Assembly (NCBI RefSeq): GCF_001939735.1
Contig: NZ_MJIL01000099.1
Location: forward strand, 1 to 64,000
Reading direction: 5' to 3'
Source of the DNA: Photobacterium proteolyticum
Lineage (GTDB): Bacteria; Pseudomonadota; Gammaproteobacteria; Enterobacterales; Vibrionaceae
Length of the DNA: 64,000 nucleotides
Of this stretch, positions 1 through 8,169 are shown in pieces. The notes beneath the pieces are model-generated. The model saw only the letters and a program-made list of their open reading frames with translations. It was not told where the DNA came from and ran no database searches. A program made the translations under genes and the position numbers. Position 1 is the stretch's first letter. Every line of letters starts with the position of its first letter.

Positions 1-81
1 CCGGAATCGGTGATCGGTTTAAACCGGAATGAGCGATCGGATAATCCCGGAATCAGGGGTCGCAATACTCCGGAATATGCA
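1..81. repeat. Four CCGGAAT iterons at 23-bp spacing (possible IS21-type end)
   Basis: The heptamer CCGGAAT begins at 1, 24, 47 and 70, an exact 23-bp period. The intervening bases share GGTGATCGG/GCGATCGG-like words in the first two units and then decay. IS21-family elements are known to carry multiple terminal repeats that bind the transposase, so this may be the end of such an element whose istAB genes lie left of the window, or a solo remnant. A TGCA at 78-81 could be near the boundary. No transposase coding is visible here. Confidence 0.45.
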
Positions 82-103
82 TCCCTCAGTGAGCTAGGCC
101 TAC

Positions 104-753
104 AGTTGTGGCTGGCTGGTTCTGCAAGCATAGCTAGGCAATGAAAGGTCGTAGTTTTTACTTGGTTATATATTGTGTGGGTGTGTGCTAGATCAAGATT
201 TCAAAGAAGTGGTACCGACTGGTTGCCGTTCAAGGCATACGAAGGCACTAATAATAATAATCGTATGTTTTGAGGGGGGGTATAACTGGTGCTGTGGGAT
301 GGTAAGAGAAGAATAAGTGGTTAGGTATGAGAAAAAGTGACGAAGTCGTCTTTATATAAGTATTTATAGTCGAAATTGTTTACATCCAGTGGTTCATGTG
401 TTTTCATATGCTTACGTTTTGTTATAAGCGAAAAGATTCGTAAGCTTGATGGGTTTGAACAGTCGGTGATGAACTATATGAGATTTGGTTTCGTAGAAAA
501 ATCGAAAGTCATGTTCGATCATTATACTCATATTAAGAGTATAGAGGTTATTGAAGCTAATAAAAAAAAGAACTATAGGAGTCTATTTTTGAAATTGTAT
601 ATAAGCTATGTCCATATGAGGAGCTATTTGACTTAAGCCATCCGAGTATAAAATTTTAGGTAACTTAGAATTAGTGATGAAACGCAGTAGAAAGAACGAC
701 ATGAAGGTCACGGTGATACGTAACATTTCTTTTTCGGTAAGGGGCAGAAAAAA
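104..753. other. AT-rich gap without a convincing gene
   Basis: No well-supported gene is visible here. Positions 376-636 are open on the plus strand from a TTG codon (internal ATG at 469, 55 codons), without a recognisable family or ribosome binding site. Positions 321-430 belong to a diverged repeat that recurs near 3757-3880. The region looks like degraded accessory DNA. Confidence 0.4.
321..430 (-). repeat. Diverged repeat, copy 1
   Basis: This segment aligns with about 3757-3880 over roughly 110 bp, sharing blocks such as GAGAAAAAGTGA, GTCGTC, GTTTACATC and GTTTTCAT. On the minus strand both copies are open from an ATG preceded by a Lys-His codon pair. Copy 1 encodes 28 residues (407 down to 321) and copy 2 encodes 31. 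Shared residues include MKT, DVN, YK, DD and a terminal TFSH. It could be a duplicated small gene or the remnant of a duplicated gene end. The substitutions are mostly non-synonymous, so coding status is doubtful. Confidence 0.5.
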
Positions 754-1053
754 ATGCTAGATTGGGTTTTAGATATAATTTCATTTGAACTATTTACTAT
801 TATTATTTTAGTGCTCACTTTTGTTATTGGTTATTATTGCTGGGTAATGGAATCAACGGTTTTTCAAAAACTCAATGAATTGGAAAAAAAAGCTTTAGAA
901 GCTTATTCAGAAATTCAGGATCGTAAAGCAGAATGTAAACAGCTAGAAAATATAGTTACTCAACTAGAAGGAAACTTAATTTTTAATGAGGATAAAAATA
1001 ATAAAAAGTTAGGTTGTCCTAAAGAATATACTTCTGGAGTTGATATACATTAA
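754..1053 (+). CDS. Small membrane-anchored coiled-coil protein
   Basis: I do not recognise this 99-residue protein as a known family. Residues 8-31 form one strongly hydrophobic segment, followed by a charged heptad-like stretch (about 35-75) rich in Glu, Lys and Leu that should form a coiled coil. The topology suggests a single-pass inner-membrane protein with a cytoplasmic helical tail. The start is supported by an AAGGGG ribosome binding site about nine bases upstream. Base composition is very AT-rich like its neighbours, consistent with an acquired accessory region. A role as an immunity or accessory protein would be guesswork. Confidence 0.55.
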   Translation: MLDWVLDIISFELFTIIILVLTFVIGYYCWVMESTVFQKLNELEKKALEAYSEIQDRKAECKQLENIVTQLEGNLIFNEDKNNKKLGCPKEYTSGVDIH

Positions 1054-1147
1054 TTAATTTATTATCTACTGGTAAATTTAAATATAAAAGATGTGATTAA
1101 TTTATTAATCATTTTTACGACTTTGTTTGTGATATGGGCGAAAAACA

Positions 1148-1441
1148 TTGCAAGAAAAAACTAAATATGATTTGGTTAAAAAAGATACAAGATTTAATTT
1201 TGATAAGTGTAAGCTAGTAAATCCAATAAAAAATTTGGCTACAATTATAACCTTGTGCATGGTTTTGATTTTTATTGGTTGCATGGTATTGGCTTATTGT
1301 ATGTTTAATGCCTCTGAATCTTATCGAGCAAAGACTTATTCTATGGTTTCTTTCGTCAGTGTTTTTATGGGTTTGGTTTTAACCGTATTTGTTTTTAGTG
1401 TATTTAAAGCTCTTATATATGTGACAAATAAGTTCGGTTAA
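1148..1441 (+). CDS. Small two-helix membrane protein, hypothetical
   Basis: This 97-residue product has two predicted membrane helices (about residues 31-53 and 66-90) separated by a short polar loop, and a basic N-terminal tail. No family is recognised. The start shown is TTG, with a GGGCG element about ten bases upstream. No ATG supports the full length, so the start is uncertain. It lies 94 bp downstream of another small membrane protein on the same strand and shares its AT-rich composition. Confidence 0.45.
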   Translation: MQEKTKYDLVKKDTRFNFDKCKLVNPIKNLATIITLCMVLIFIGCMVLAYCMFNASESYRAKTYSMVSFVSVFMGLVLTVFVFSVFKALIYVTNKFG

Positions 1442-1572
1442 CTTGAAATGTTAATATTAAAAGAACCATGTAGGCTACTAACTTGTTTTTATAGTTTTAG
1501 TTTGACTTTGTTGGCCTTATACACTTTTGATACGATATTTTATTGTAGTGTATATCTAGGAATAGGAATAAA

Positions 1573-2076
1573 ATGAAATCACGATTGAATCTAGTGTTAG
1601 TATCAATATTATTTTATTCTTTTAATGTCTATGCAATTGATTATGAGTATAAATCAGTTTCTGATTTCAATCATTTATCATCATTCAAGAATATTGAAGA
1701 TTTTGAAAGTAGCTATGGTGATTATATCCAGAGTTGTTTAGATAATACTGGCGGAGGAAGTGGTGGTATCCCATGCTTAATTGCTTCCAAACTATGGGAC
1801 CGAGAATTAAACATCTACTATTCAAAACTTAGAAAAATGTTGAGTGAAAAGGAAAAGGAATCATTAAAGCAATCTCAATTGACATGGCTTGAAGATAGGG
1901 ATAAAACGCTCAAATTTAACAGCATTCTAATGGATCGGGTATACCCACCTCAAGGAACTATGTTTCAATTAATGCATAGTGGAGATGTATCAGATGTTGC
2001 AGTATCAATTATTAAACAAAGAGCGTTACTTTTAAAATCGTGGGCCGAGGCAGTTGAAATCAAACGTTATCAGTGA
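1573..2076 (+). CDS. LprI/DUF1311-like periplasmic protein
   Basis: This 167-residue protein has a cleavable signal peptide (about residues 1-21, ending in VYA) and a cysteine-containing helical domain of the LprI/DUF1311 type. The family hallmark is a Cys followed by a WD-x-x-LN-x-x-Y segment and then a Q-x-x-W-x-x-x-RD segment. Here these are seen as WDRELNIYY (about 76-84) and SQLTWLEDRD. LprI from Mycobacterium inhibits lysozyme, but most members have no tested function, so only a periplasmic location is inferred. An AGGAAT element sits just upstream of the ATG. It lies in the AT-rich accessory region. Confidence 0.72.
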   Translation: MKSRLNLVLVSILFYSFNVYAIDYEYKSVSDFNHLSSFKNIEDFESSYGDYIQSCLDNTGGGSGGIPCLIASKLWDRELNIYYSKLRKMLSEKEKESLKQSQLTWLEDRDKTLKFNSILMDRVYPPQGTMFQLMHSGDVSDVAVSIIKQRALLLKSWAEAVEIKRYQ

Positions 2077-2173
2077 CGATTTAATGTAAATTACAATGCA
2101 ATCACGTTAAAAATTAATATACAGCGTTTTATTTAATCGCTTTTGTAAGAGTGTCACCGAAAGAGGAGGGATT

Positions 2174-2461
2174 ATGCCTAACTATGAATTTTACACGTTT
2201 CCATACAATCAGAATACAGACTTTACTCATTTGGAAATAGATACAGATATATACGAAGAAGAAAGAGAGATCCTCTTATCTCATGGGTTTGAAGTGGATG
2301 GTAGTCCAATTTATGCTGAAAATTCATTATTAGCAGTTGAGGTATATAAAAAAAGGGATATTAATAACATAGCTGAGGAATTAAATAAGTCATTTTTATC
2401 TTGCATAGTTGTAGAGGGCTTTATGGTACTGTGGAGGCGGTTCCGAAAAGTTAAATCATGA
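2174..2461 (+). CDS. Hypothetical protein, 95 residues
   Basis: No family is recognised. The protein is acidic in its first half (a run of Asp/Glu around residues 22-32) and ends in a basic tail (WRRFRKVKS). It has no signal peptide or membrane segment. A very strong ribosome binding site (AGAGGAGGG) lies six bases before the ATG, which makes real expression likely. It sits between an LprI-like gene and a broken lipoprotein gene in AT-rich DNA. Confidence 0.55.
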   Translation: MPNYEFYTFPYNQNTDFTHLEIDTDIYEEEREILLSHGFEVDGSPIYAENSLLAVEVYKKRDINNIAEELNKSFLSCIVVEGFMVLWRRFRKVKS

Positions 2462-2561
2462 GGTATGAAATAGAGCTTGGTAGTTTTACTCATAGTATCA
2501 AGTAATAAGCTATTTATGCGGTAAAAAATATAGTTTGTGTTAAAACGATTTGAAGGTAATA

Positions 2562-2924
2562 ATGGTGAGATTTAAATGTCAATATTTATTAGTTTTTGTG
2601 GTGTTAGTACTATCTGGTTGTGTTACTAAAAGCAATAGAATAATAGATGAAGAAATTTCACATGATCAGAGAAGATATGTTTAAATATATACAATAAAAA
2701 CTCAAATGGCATTGAATCAACCTGAACAGTTTAAAGGCAAAACGTGTACACTTCATTTGAATATAAGTGAAGAAGGTAAAGCTACTATAATAAGATCAAA
2801 TGGGAATGAGAAGTTATGCAAAATAACTGAAAAAGTGGTAAAAACTATTGGTGTATTTCCAATGCCAGCAGATAAACAAGTTGCTAAAAAGCTTAATAAA
2901 GTTAAGTTAGTAGTAACCCAATAG
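2562..2924 (+). pseudogene. TolA C-terminal-domain lipoprotein broken by an in-frame stop
   Basis: Positions 2562-2684 encode a 40-residue N-terminus with a lipoprotein signal (lipobox LSGC), ending at TAA (2682-2684). The same frame continues without another stop to 2924. It encodes a domain like TolA domain III, with GKTC near its start and a second Cys in KLCKI, the pair that forms the TolA disulphide. Short lipoproteins with a TolA C-terminal domain are known in vibrios. The two halves together give about 120 residues, the expected size, so this looks like one gene interrupted by a single nonsense codon. The distal part has an internal ATG at 2706 but no lipoprotein signal. Confidence 0.7.
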
Positions 2925-3095
2925 TAAAGTTCAACAAGGTAACTTACTGTGACTATGCTCTGATAGTGTCTAATTTAGTGCAGTGAGAGGTAACAACACT
3001 GGGAGAGTTAGGGAGCAAGTTGACGTGTCACACTCGCCAAAGCGCGGAACGCGAAGTATCATATACACAAAGTTAATCGAAGAAGTACTAAAGTT

Positions 3096-3431
3096 ATGTC
3101 GTACCCTCCTTGTCCAAACTGTGCATCCGAATATGTGTATCCAGATCAGAACCATTTAGTGTGCCCAGAATGTGCTCACGAATGGAATCCCTCAGAAGTT
3201 GATGCTGAAGATACCGTCACGGCTAAAGATGCTAACGGCACATTGTTGTCTGAAGGTGATAAGGTCACTCTAGCCAAGGATCTCAAAGTTAAGGGCAGCT
3301 CGCTTGTATTGAAAATTGGTACCAAAGCACTTATTAGACGAATCGTCGATGGCAAAGATCATCAACTAGATTGTAAAGTCGATGGAGCTGGCGAAATGAT
3401 GGTAACGGCTCAGTTTGTGAAGAAAGCTTAA
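3096..3431 (+). CDS. yjdM: Zinc-ribbon protein YjdM (PhnA family)
   Basis: The 111-residue product matches the YjdM/PhnA family at its usual length. Residues 6-9 and 23-26 carry the two CxxC pairs (CPNC and CPEC) of an N-terminal zinc ribbon. The C-terminal SH3-like domain keeps the strongly conserved KDANG...L..GD.V...KDLKVKGSS..LKIGTK core and the terminal FVKK. The family's function is unsettled. The old link to phosphonoacetate hydrolysis applies to a different protein. It stands alone, preceded by about 170 bp of non-coding DNA and followed by a degraded stretch. Confidence 0.92.
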   Translation: MSYPPCPNCASEYVYPDQNHLVCPECAHEWNPSEVDAEDTVTAKDANGTLLSEGDKVTLAKDLKVKGSSLVLKIGTKALIRRIVDGKDHQLDCKVDGAGEMMVTAQFVKKA

Positions 3432-4099
3432 ATAAGCCTTCCATCCCCACCAAAGTACAAACGTTATTCGAGTGCGTCACGGTAGTTTACTGTGGCGTAC
3501 TAAATCAATTGTAAGATCCTTACCCCCAAAAGTGGATGAAAGTTAATGATGCAGGTTTCGATGAACCAGACATTGAAGCCATTAATCAATCTATTCTCTA
3601 TTTCGAAAACCTAACAATACTGAGCAGTGATAACTGATTTTTAGTGTTGTTCTAGAAATTCCGGCTGGCTGTTAATTCTTAAGGCAGAATCCAATCTTTT
3701 TAGTGTAGCGGCCGTAAAGGTTATTTACGTTAGGCTGAAAGAGAAAATATGTGCTACTAGAGAGCGTTAAGATGAGAAAAAGTGATCGAGTCGTCATTGC
3801 ATAGCAGTTTATAGTTGAAGCGGTTTACATCTGGTATTTCATATGTTTTCATGTGCTTATGTTTTGGTTTTGGTGAAAGCATTTGAAAGTATAGAAACCC
3901 CGGTGAAGTGTTTGAAGCTGTAAATACATTAAAGACTCCGATTGTTACTCTTATTACTTGCAAAAATGAATATGGTGCCATATTTGAAACTTGGAATAAG
4001 AAAGACAACAAGGAAACAGCATTAATGTTAAATACTAAATAATATACTATTGTCTAATTTTTTTATAATTTGTAAGTTTTGATTAAATTGAGGGATGTT
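3432..4099. other. Gene-poor gap with remnant reading frames
   Basis: No complete gene is evident. Positions 3536-3637 encode 33 codons (MKVNDAGFDEPDIEAINQ...) that read like the tail of a protein. Positions 3908-4042 are open for 44 codons from GTG and also look protein-like. Between them lies copy 2 of the diverged repeat seen near 321-430. The picture is one of decayed genes in an accessory region. Confidence 0.4.
3757..3880 (-). repeat. Diverged repeat, copy 2
   Basis: This is the second copy of the segment at about 321-430. On the minus strand it is open as part of an 84-codon frame (4011 down to 3757) whose last 31 codons, from an ATG at 3852, align with the 28-codon frame of copy 1. 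The conserved residues are concentrated in MKT, DVN, YK, DD and TFSH. Confidence 0.5.
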
Positions 4100-4729
4100 A
4101 TGTTGTTCTTTAGGTTCAATAAAAAGGAAAAATATGATGGTAAAATTGGGTATTATGGTTTATCAGATTGGTGGAGTACCTGCTTTTGTGAGGAAGAAAG
4201 AAGGTATATAGAAGAAAAATATTGCCCGATTTTTACTCGTACATCAATGAACTTAACCCAAGGAAAAGATCAACACCTATCTGAGCCTAAAGTACATTTT
4301 TTATATGATTTGGCTGGTTGGTTCAATACGTCGATGGATAGAGATATAGGTTATAAAATCATCACTAAAGCTGAAGAGTCTATTGATGAAAAAACAACAA
4401 TATTGGATCTTCATTTCTTTTATCAAAGTAAAGCTAAAATTTTTTACCAAGATAGATATAGATCATCATATTATTTTGAATCTGCCATGCATTCTTGCCT
4501 GAATCAAATCAATCTTTCACCAAGATCTTTTACTGTATTGAAAGAGCATTCGGATAATGAGCTTATCCCTACTCATTATGGATTTAAACAACTTGCAGTA
4601 ATATATGAACAACAATGGGCTTTAGATAGGGTTATAGAGCTGTGTGAGACGGCTAAATTGCATGGGTGGGCAGGAGATTGGAACGAGCGTATTGATAGGT
4701 GTAAAACAAGGTTGGAGGCGGTTAGCTGA
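4100..4729 (+). CDS. TPR-like hypothetical protein, about 209 residues
   Basis: The product has no signal peptide. It begins with a basic tail and a motif KYDGKIGYYGLSDWW. The C-terminal half (about residues 100-205) reads as paired helices of the tetratricopeptide kind, including FKQLAVIYEQQ and ALDRVIELCETAK, ending in GWAGDWNERIDRC. I recognise the pattern from uncharacterised bacterial proteins but know no function. The ATG at 4100 is preferred because AGGG lies six bases upstream. A TTG at 4079 would add seven residues. Confidence 0.65.
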   Translation: MLFFRFNKKEKYDGKIGYYGLSDWWSTCFCEEERRYIEEKYCPIFTRTSMNLTQGKDQHLSEPKVHFLYDLAGWFNTSMDRDIGYKIITKAEESIDEKTTILDLHFFYQSKAKIFYQDRYRSSYYFESAMHSCLNQINLSPRSFTVLKEHSDNELIPTHYGFKQLAVIYEQQWALDRVIELCETAKLHGWAGDWNERIDRCKTRLEAVS

Positions 4730-5007
4730 ACATCAGGAGAGGCACTGGGTGATTAAATAATTATATTTAATATTGATGTGAAGCACCTTTATATACTGGT
4801 TTTTTCCGCAGTCTTAGAGTTGAGTATAGCACCCTGATTTACTAAAGATACATGCTGAAGTCATGAGAGAACTTTAGAATAACAACGTACTTCAGGGAAA
4901 GTATAAATGCACTATGACTGACCTTCTGTCTCAATATATTGAGTCCCTGTGAGAAATGCCTATCTCATAAGAACTCAACTCACAAATAAATATAAAACAC
5001 AAGTCCT

Positions 5008-5376
5008 ATGAAAATGTTTTTTACAATAGCATTGTTGTCTTTATCTTTGACATTGTTTTACTTTTCAGAAGAAAAGGTGATGAACTCTTTTAAAAACTAT
5101 GATGAATTGGTTCAATCAGGGATTATTGATAAAGGCTGGCTTCCACCATACTTGCCAAGGTCTGCGACTAATATCGAAGAAGAGCATTATGTAGATACGA
5201 ATATAGTTTATGCAACATTCGATTTCCATCCTGATGATATTTTGAATGATAGTGATTGTAAAATAAAAGAGACGCTGGAGTTTGTAACAACTTACTCATG
5301 CGAGTATCGGGGCAGTAATCTTAAGATCACAATGTTCAATACTGGCCACGCTGATCTATTTAGCCAACCTAAGTAA
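5008..5376 (+). CDS. Hypothetical exported or membrane-anchored protein
   Basis: The 122-residue protein starts with a hydrophobic segment (residues 2-19) that could be a signal peptide or anchor. The rest is a compact domain with WLPPYLPRSATNI near residue 44 and two cysteines (in SDCKI and YSCEY) that could pair outside the cytoplasm. No named family can be assigned. There is no clear ribosome binding site. The gene lies in the AT-rich accessory region and is followed by a strong hairpin. Confidence 0.5.
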   Translation: MKMFFTIALLSLSLTLFYFSEEKVMNSFKNYDELVQSGIIDKGWLPPYLPRSATNIEEEHYVDTNIVYATFDFHPDDILNDSDCKIKETLEFVTTYSCEYRGSNLKITMFNTGHADLFSQPK

Positions 5377-5397
5377 TTAAATAAGCAATGTTGAAAT

Positions 5398-5433
5398 AGC
5401 GTTTGTTGTGATCTGTTGCTCACAACAAGCGCT
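5398..5433. other. Strong 14-bp hairpin after the 5008-5376 gene
   Basis: An inverted repeat with a 14-bp stem (one G-T pair) runs from AGCGTTTGTTGTGA at 5398-5411 to TCACAACAAGCGCT at 5420-5433, with an 8-base loop. There is no T-tract on either side, so it is not a classical intrinsic terminator. It lies between convergent genes and may still limit transcription or be a protein-binding or recombination relic. Confidence 0.55.
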
Positions 5434-5447
5434 GCTTATAGTATGCG

Positions 5448-6002
5448 TTATGTAGTAAACGGTTGTGTGATGGAGGTAAGAATTAATGACTTAACTATAT
5501 AGAATTTACTCTCTGCGGGAGGCCAGCTATTTGCTTTTTTTAGCTTCGCATCGAAGTATGCCTTTATGCTGGCTGCATCTTCTTCCTCGGTAAATTCTAC
5601 CTGGGTGTAGTTTACAGGCACGACCACTCCAGATGTGCGTTCAATGAGTCGTTTTCTTTCTGGGTGGCTGATAGCAAGTACGACATAGCCATGGCTAGCG
5701 AGGTACTCTAATTGCGTCATGCTAAAGCGGGGAAAGGTGAGAAAGCCGTGGTTATATATCAAAACAGGGTAGCTGTCAGATGCAACGGGAAGAGGAAGAT
5801 CGCGGAACGACCAGGAAGACGAAATAGTTGAAAATATCGTTCTTGGGGTACCCTCTTTAACGTAGGTATCAATCAATGCCGGTGATAGATAGTCGACTCG
5901 GTTCTCATTAGTTTCAGCTCTATATTGCAATTTGTTGCGTATTTTTGGTTTGATATTTTGAACGAAAGCCTCAACAAATAATAGGGTTACCAATGAATAC
6001 AT
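5448..6002 (-). pseudogene. Truncated alpha/beta hydrolase of the PAF-acetylhydrolase type
   Basis: Residues about 78-115 (YPVLIYNHGF...ASHGYVVLAISHP) match the oxyanion-hole region of platelet-activating-factor acetylhydrolase-like hydrolases. Family members run to roughly 350-450 residues and have a GxSxG nucleophile motif further on. Here the frame stops at 184 residues, after a tail (YIVKSLILTSITQ) that does not look like the family, and no catalytic Ser, Asp or His follow. It is therefore probably a remnant cut by a deletion or rearrangement. Confidence 0.65.
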
Positions 6003-6525
6003 ATTGAAGTGTGACTGCTGTTCTAGATACAGGCGGAGGATATATAAGTACTAGAAGACGATACAAGGTGGTATGGGGATATTGGTGGCCTATATATGCT
6101 CACTTAACCGTGGACAGAAATGAGAATTTAGAAACCATTAATAACTGTTCAACGAGATCAGCCAGTCAAAAGGTCAACTAGGTCTTTGTGTTAAAAAGGT
6201 GGTTTTCAGAGATGTTGTTACCTATTTGGCTAACGCGGAATGCCTGAAAAATAGTACAAGAGATGCGTTTGACGATGGCTGAGAGAACGATGTTTTATTC
6301 TGCCCTTTTGTGGAAAACAGGGGGTTCATTTTGCAGAATCTAGTGTTATTAAGTACCTTGCATAACTAGTTCTGAACTTAATGAGATCTAACAACTTAAT
6401 GATTTTTATCAATAACGTGTCATTTTTGTCTGATATTGTTACGCCTTCGCCATGCAGATAATAGCACTTATAATCAGAAAGCTCGGCATTTGTCATAACA
6501 AATAGGTAAAAATAACGAGGGGAAT
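6003..6525. other. Intergenic region upstream of the chemoreceptor
   Basis: I see no gene or RNA here. It must contain the promoter of the downstream chemoreceptor, but no unambiguous sigma-70 or sigma-28 element can be named by eye. Confidence 0.4.
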
Positions 6526-8070
6526 ATGACAGACGAAAGAGTAAAGTTTTCAGACAGCGACAGCCTCATATCTACAACGACATCAGACAGTCATATCACT
6601 TACTGTAATGAAGATTTTTGTCAGGTTGCTGGCTACAGGGAAGAAGAACTACTAGGTAAACCGCATAATGTTATTCGCCATGGTGACATGCCAAAGCCGG
6701 CATTCGGTCAGTTATGGGAATATATCCAGTCTGGTAAAAGCTGGATGGGATTGGTCAAGAACAAATGTAAAACCTCCGGTCATTATTGGGTATCAGCTTT
6801 CGTCACTCCCATTATGGATAAAGACGGGAAGGTGTATGAATACCAATCAGTCAGAACGCAACCGACTGATGAGCAGATTTCACGGGCATACTCACTCTAT
6901 TCGAAGTTAAGAAAAGGAGCGGTTTCCGTAAGGCGTATAGAATGGATGAACCTGTCTTTCGGGCTGACGTTTGCACAGCTAGCCGTTCTTATTGCTTTTG
7001 CCTTAGGGGCATTTTCAACTCCTGTCATGCTAGGCATACTCACTCCATTAATTCTTGCTCAGATCTCGTTTTCATTTGTCGTGAAAAAGCGTTTGGCTTC
7101 ATTGAATAATGTTGCCAAGACTCACTACGATAATCCTTTAATGGAGCAGCCGTATACCGGACATTGTGATGATGTTTCGCGTATCGAGCTGGCCATGATG
7201 ATGAAGCGTGCTGAACTAAGAGCGGTGACTGCACGGGCAAACGAAACATCTACTCATTTGCTCCAGGCTGCGAATGAAGAAGTTCTCAATAGCCAGGCGA
7301 TTGATAATGAGTTGGGTGAGCAGGATGTGGCAACCGATGCGATGGCCGTTTCCGCTGAGGAAATGCTTGCCTCTATCGCAGAAGTGTCAAATCAAGCCAA
7401 ACAAAGCTCTGAGTTTGCTAACGATGCGCAGAATAAAGCGAAAGAAGGGACACAGACCATTGATGAGGCGGTAGAGACGGTGCGTGAGCTGAGTCAGCAC
7501 CTGGGCAGCTCGAAAACAGCGCTTGATCAACTATACGCTGATGTTGATGGCATCGAGACTATTCTGGAAATGATCCAGGGCATTGCGGAGCAAACCAATC
7601 TTTTGGCACTTAACGCGGCGATTGAGGCGGCAAGGGCTGGTGAACATGGTCGAGGCTTTGCTGTAGTGGCTGATGAGGTTCGGGCGCTGTCGGCGAAAAC
7701 CAGTGCTTCGGTTGATGATATCCGGTCGAAAATAGAAGTGCTTCAGGCCACCGTAAATAAGACAGGTAGCCTGATGGAGGAGGGGATTAAGTCCTCTGAA
7801 CAGAGTGTATCTAAGTCGCAAAAGAGTAAAGAGTCATTCGAGGCGATAGTGAATGACTTAATCTCGATTGGGGAGCAAAGTACCCAGACCGCTCAGGCTA
7901 TTACGGAGCAGGTGCAGGTGACCCAGGGTATGAACGATCATGTTGTACGGATGAACGGCGCTATTCAATCCACCAAACAACTCTCATCATCTTCTGTTGA
8001 ACGCACCAATGCGCTTGTAGGCAGTTTAGAGAGCTTGCAACGTCTGGTGCGTCAGTTTAGCGAGTCATAA
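6526..8070 (+). CDS. PAS-domain methyl-accepting chemotaxis protein (Aer-like)
   Basis: The 514-residue protein has an N-terminal PAS domain (about residues 15-115) with the Aer-type core YCNEDFCQVAGY and IRHGDMP. It has a hydrophobic hairpin near 145-185 without a periplasmic ligand domain, a HAMP-like segment, and a long signalling coiled coil. The conserved hairpin tip E-Q-T-N-LLALNAAIEAARAGE lies at about 353-372. In the Aer family the PAS domain binds FAD and reports redox or energy state to CheA/CheW. FAD binding here is inferred only. A GAGGGG element precedes the ATG. It is monocistronic, with a terminator right after it. Confidence 0.92.
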   Translation: MTDERVKFSDSDSLISTTTSDSHITYCNEDFCQVAGYREEELLGKPHNVIRHGDMPKPAFGQLWEYIQSGKSWMGLVKNKCKTSGHYWVSAFVTPIMDKDGKVYEYQSVRTQPTDEQISRAYSLYSKLRKGAVSVRRIEWMNLSFGLTFAQLAVLIAFALGAFSTPVMLGILTPLILAQISFSFVVKKRLASLNNVAKTHYDNPLMEQPYTGHCDDVSRIELAMMMKRAELRAVTARANETSTHLLQAANEEVLNSQAIDNELGEQDVATDAMAVSAEEMLASIAEVSNQAKQSSEFANDAQNKAKEGTQTIDEAVETVRELSQHLGSSKTALDQLYADVDGIETILEMIQGIAEQTNLLALNAAIEAARAGEHGRGFAVVADEVRALSAKTSASVDDIRSKIEVLQATVNKTGSLMEEGIKSSEQSVSKSQKSKESFEAIVNDLISIGEQSTQTAQAITEQVQVTQGMNDHVVRMNGAIQSTKQLSSSSVERTNALVGSLESLQRLVRQFSES

Positions 8071-8098
8071 AAACTCCCCCCTAAACCTGAAAAAATAG

Positions 8099-8128
8099 CC
8101 CCTGGTATTTCTAGATGCCAGGGGTTTT
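8099..8128 (+). terminator. Intrinsic terminator of the chemoreceptor gene
   Basis: A 10-bp stem (CCCCTGGTAT with ATGCCAGGGG, one G-T pair) around a 6-base loop is followed directly by TTTTGTTT. It starts 28 bp after the chemoreceptor stop. Confidence 0.8.
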
Positions 8129-8169
8129 GTTTATCGTTCAACTTAATGCTATTTAACTCGACCCTGCCG

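Noticed and set aside
376..636. 86-codon plus-strand frame
   Set aside because: It starts at TTG without a ribosome binding site and its 5' part overlaps a repeat that is open on the other strand.
1..6000. Integron cassette array
   Set aside because: Small unrelated genes on one strand suggested it, but no repeated attC-like sites with consistent GTTRRRY core ends lie between them; the hairpin at 5398-5433 is single and lacks the core.
5448..6002. Functional PAF-acetylhydrolase
   Set aside because: The frame stops before the GxSxG nucleophile and the rest of the catalytic triad.
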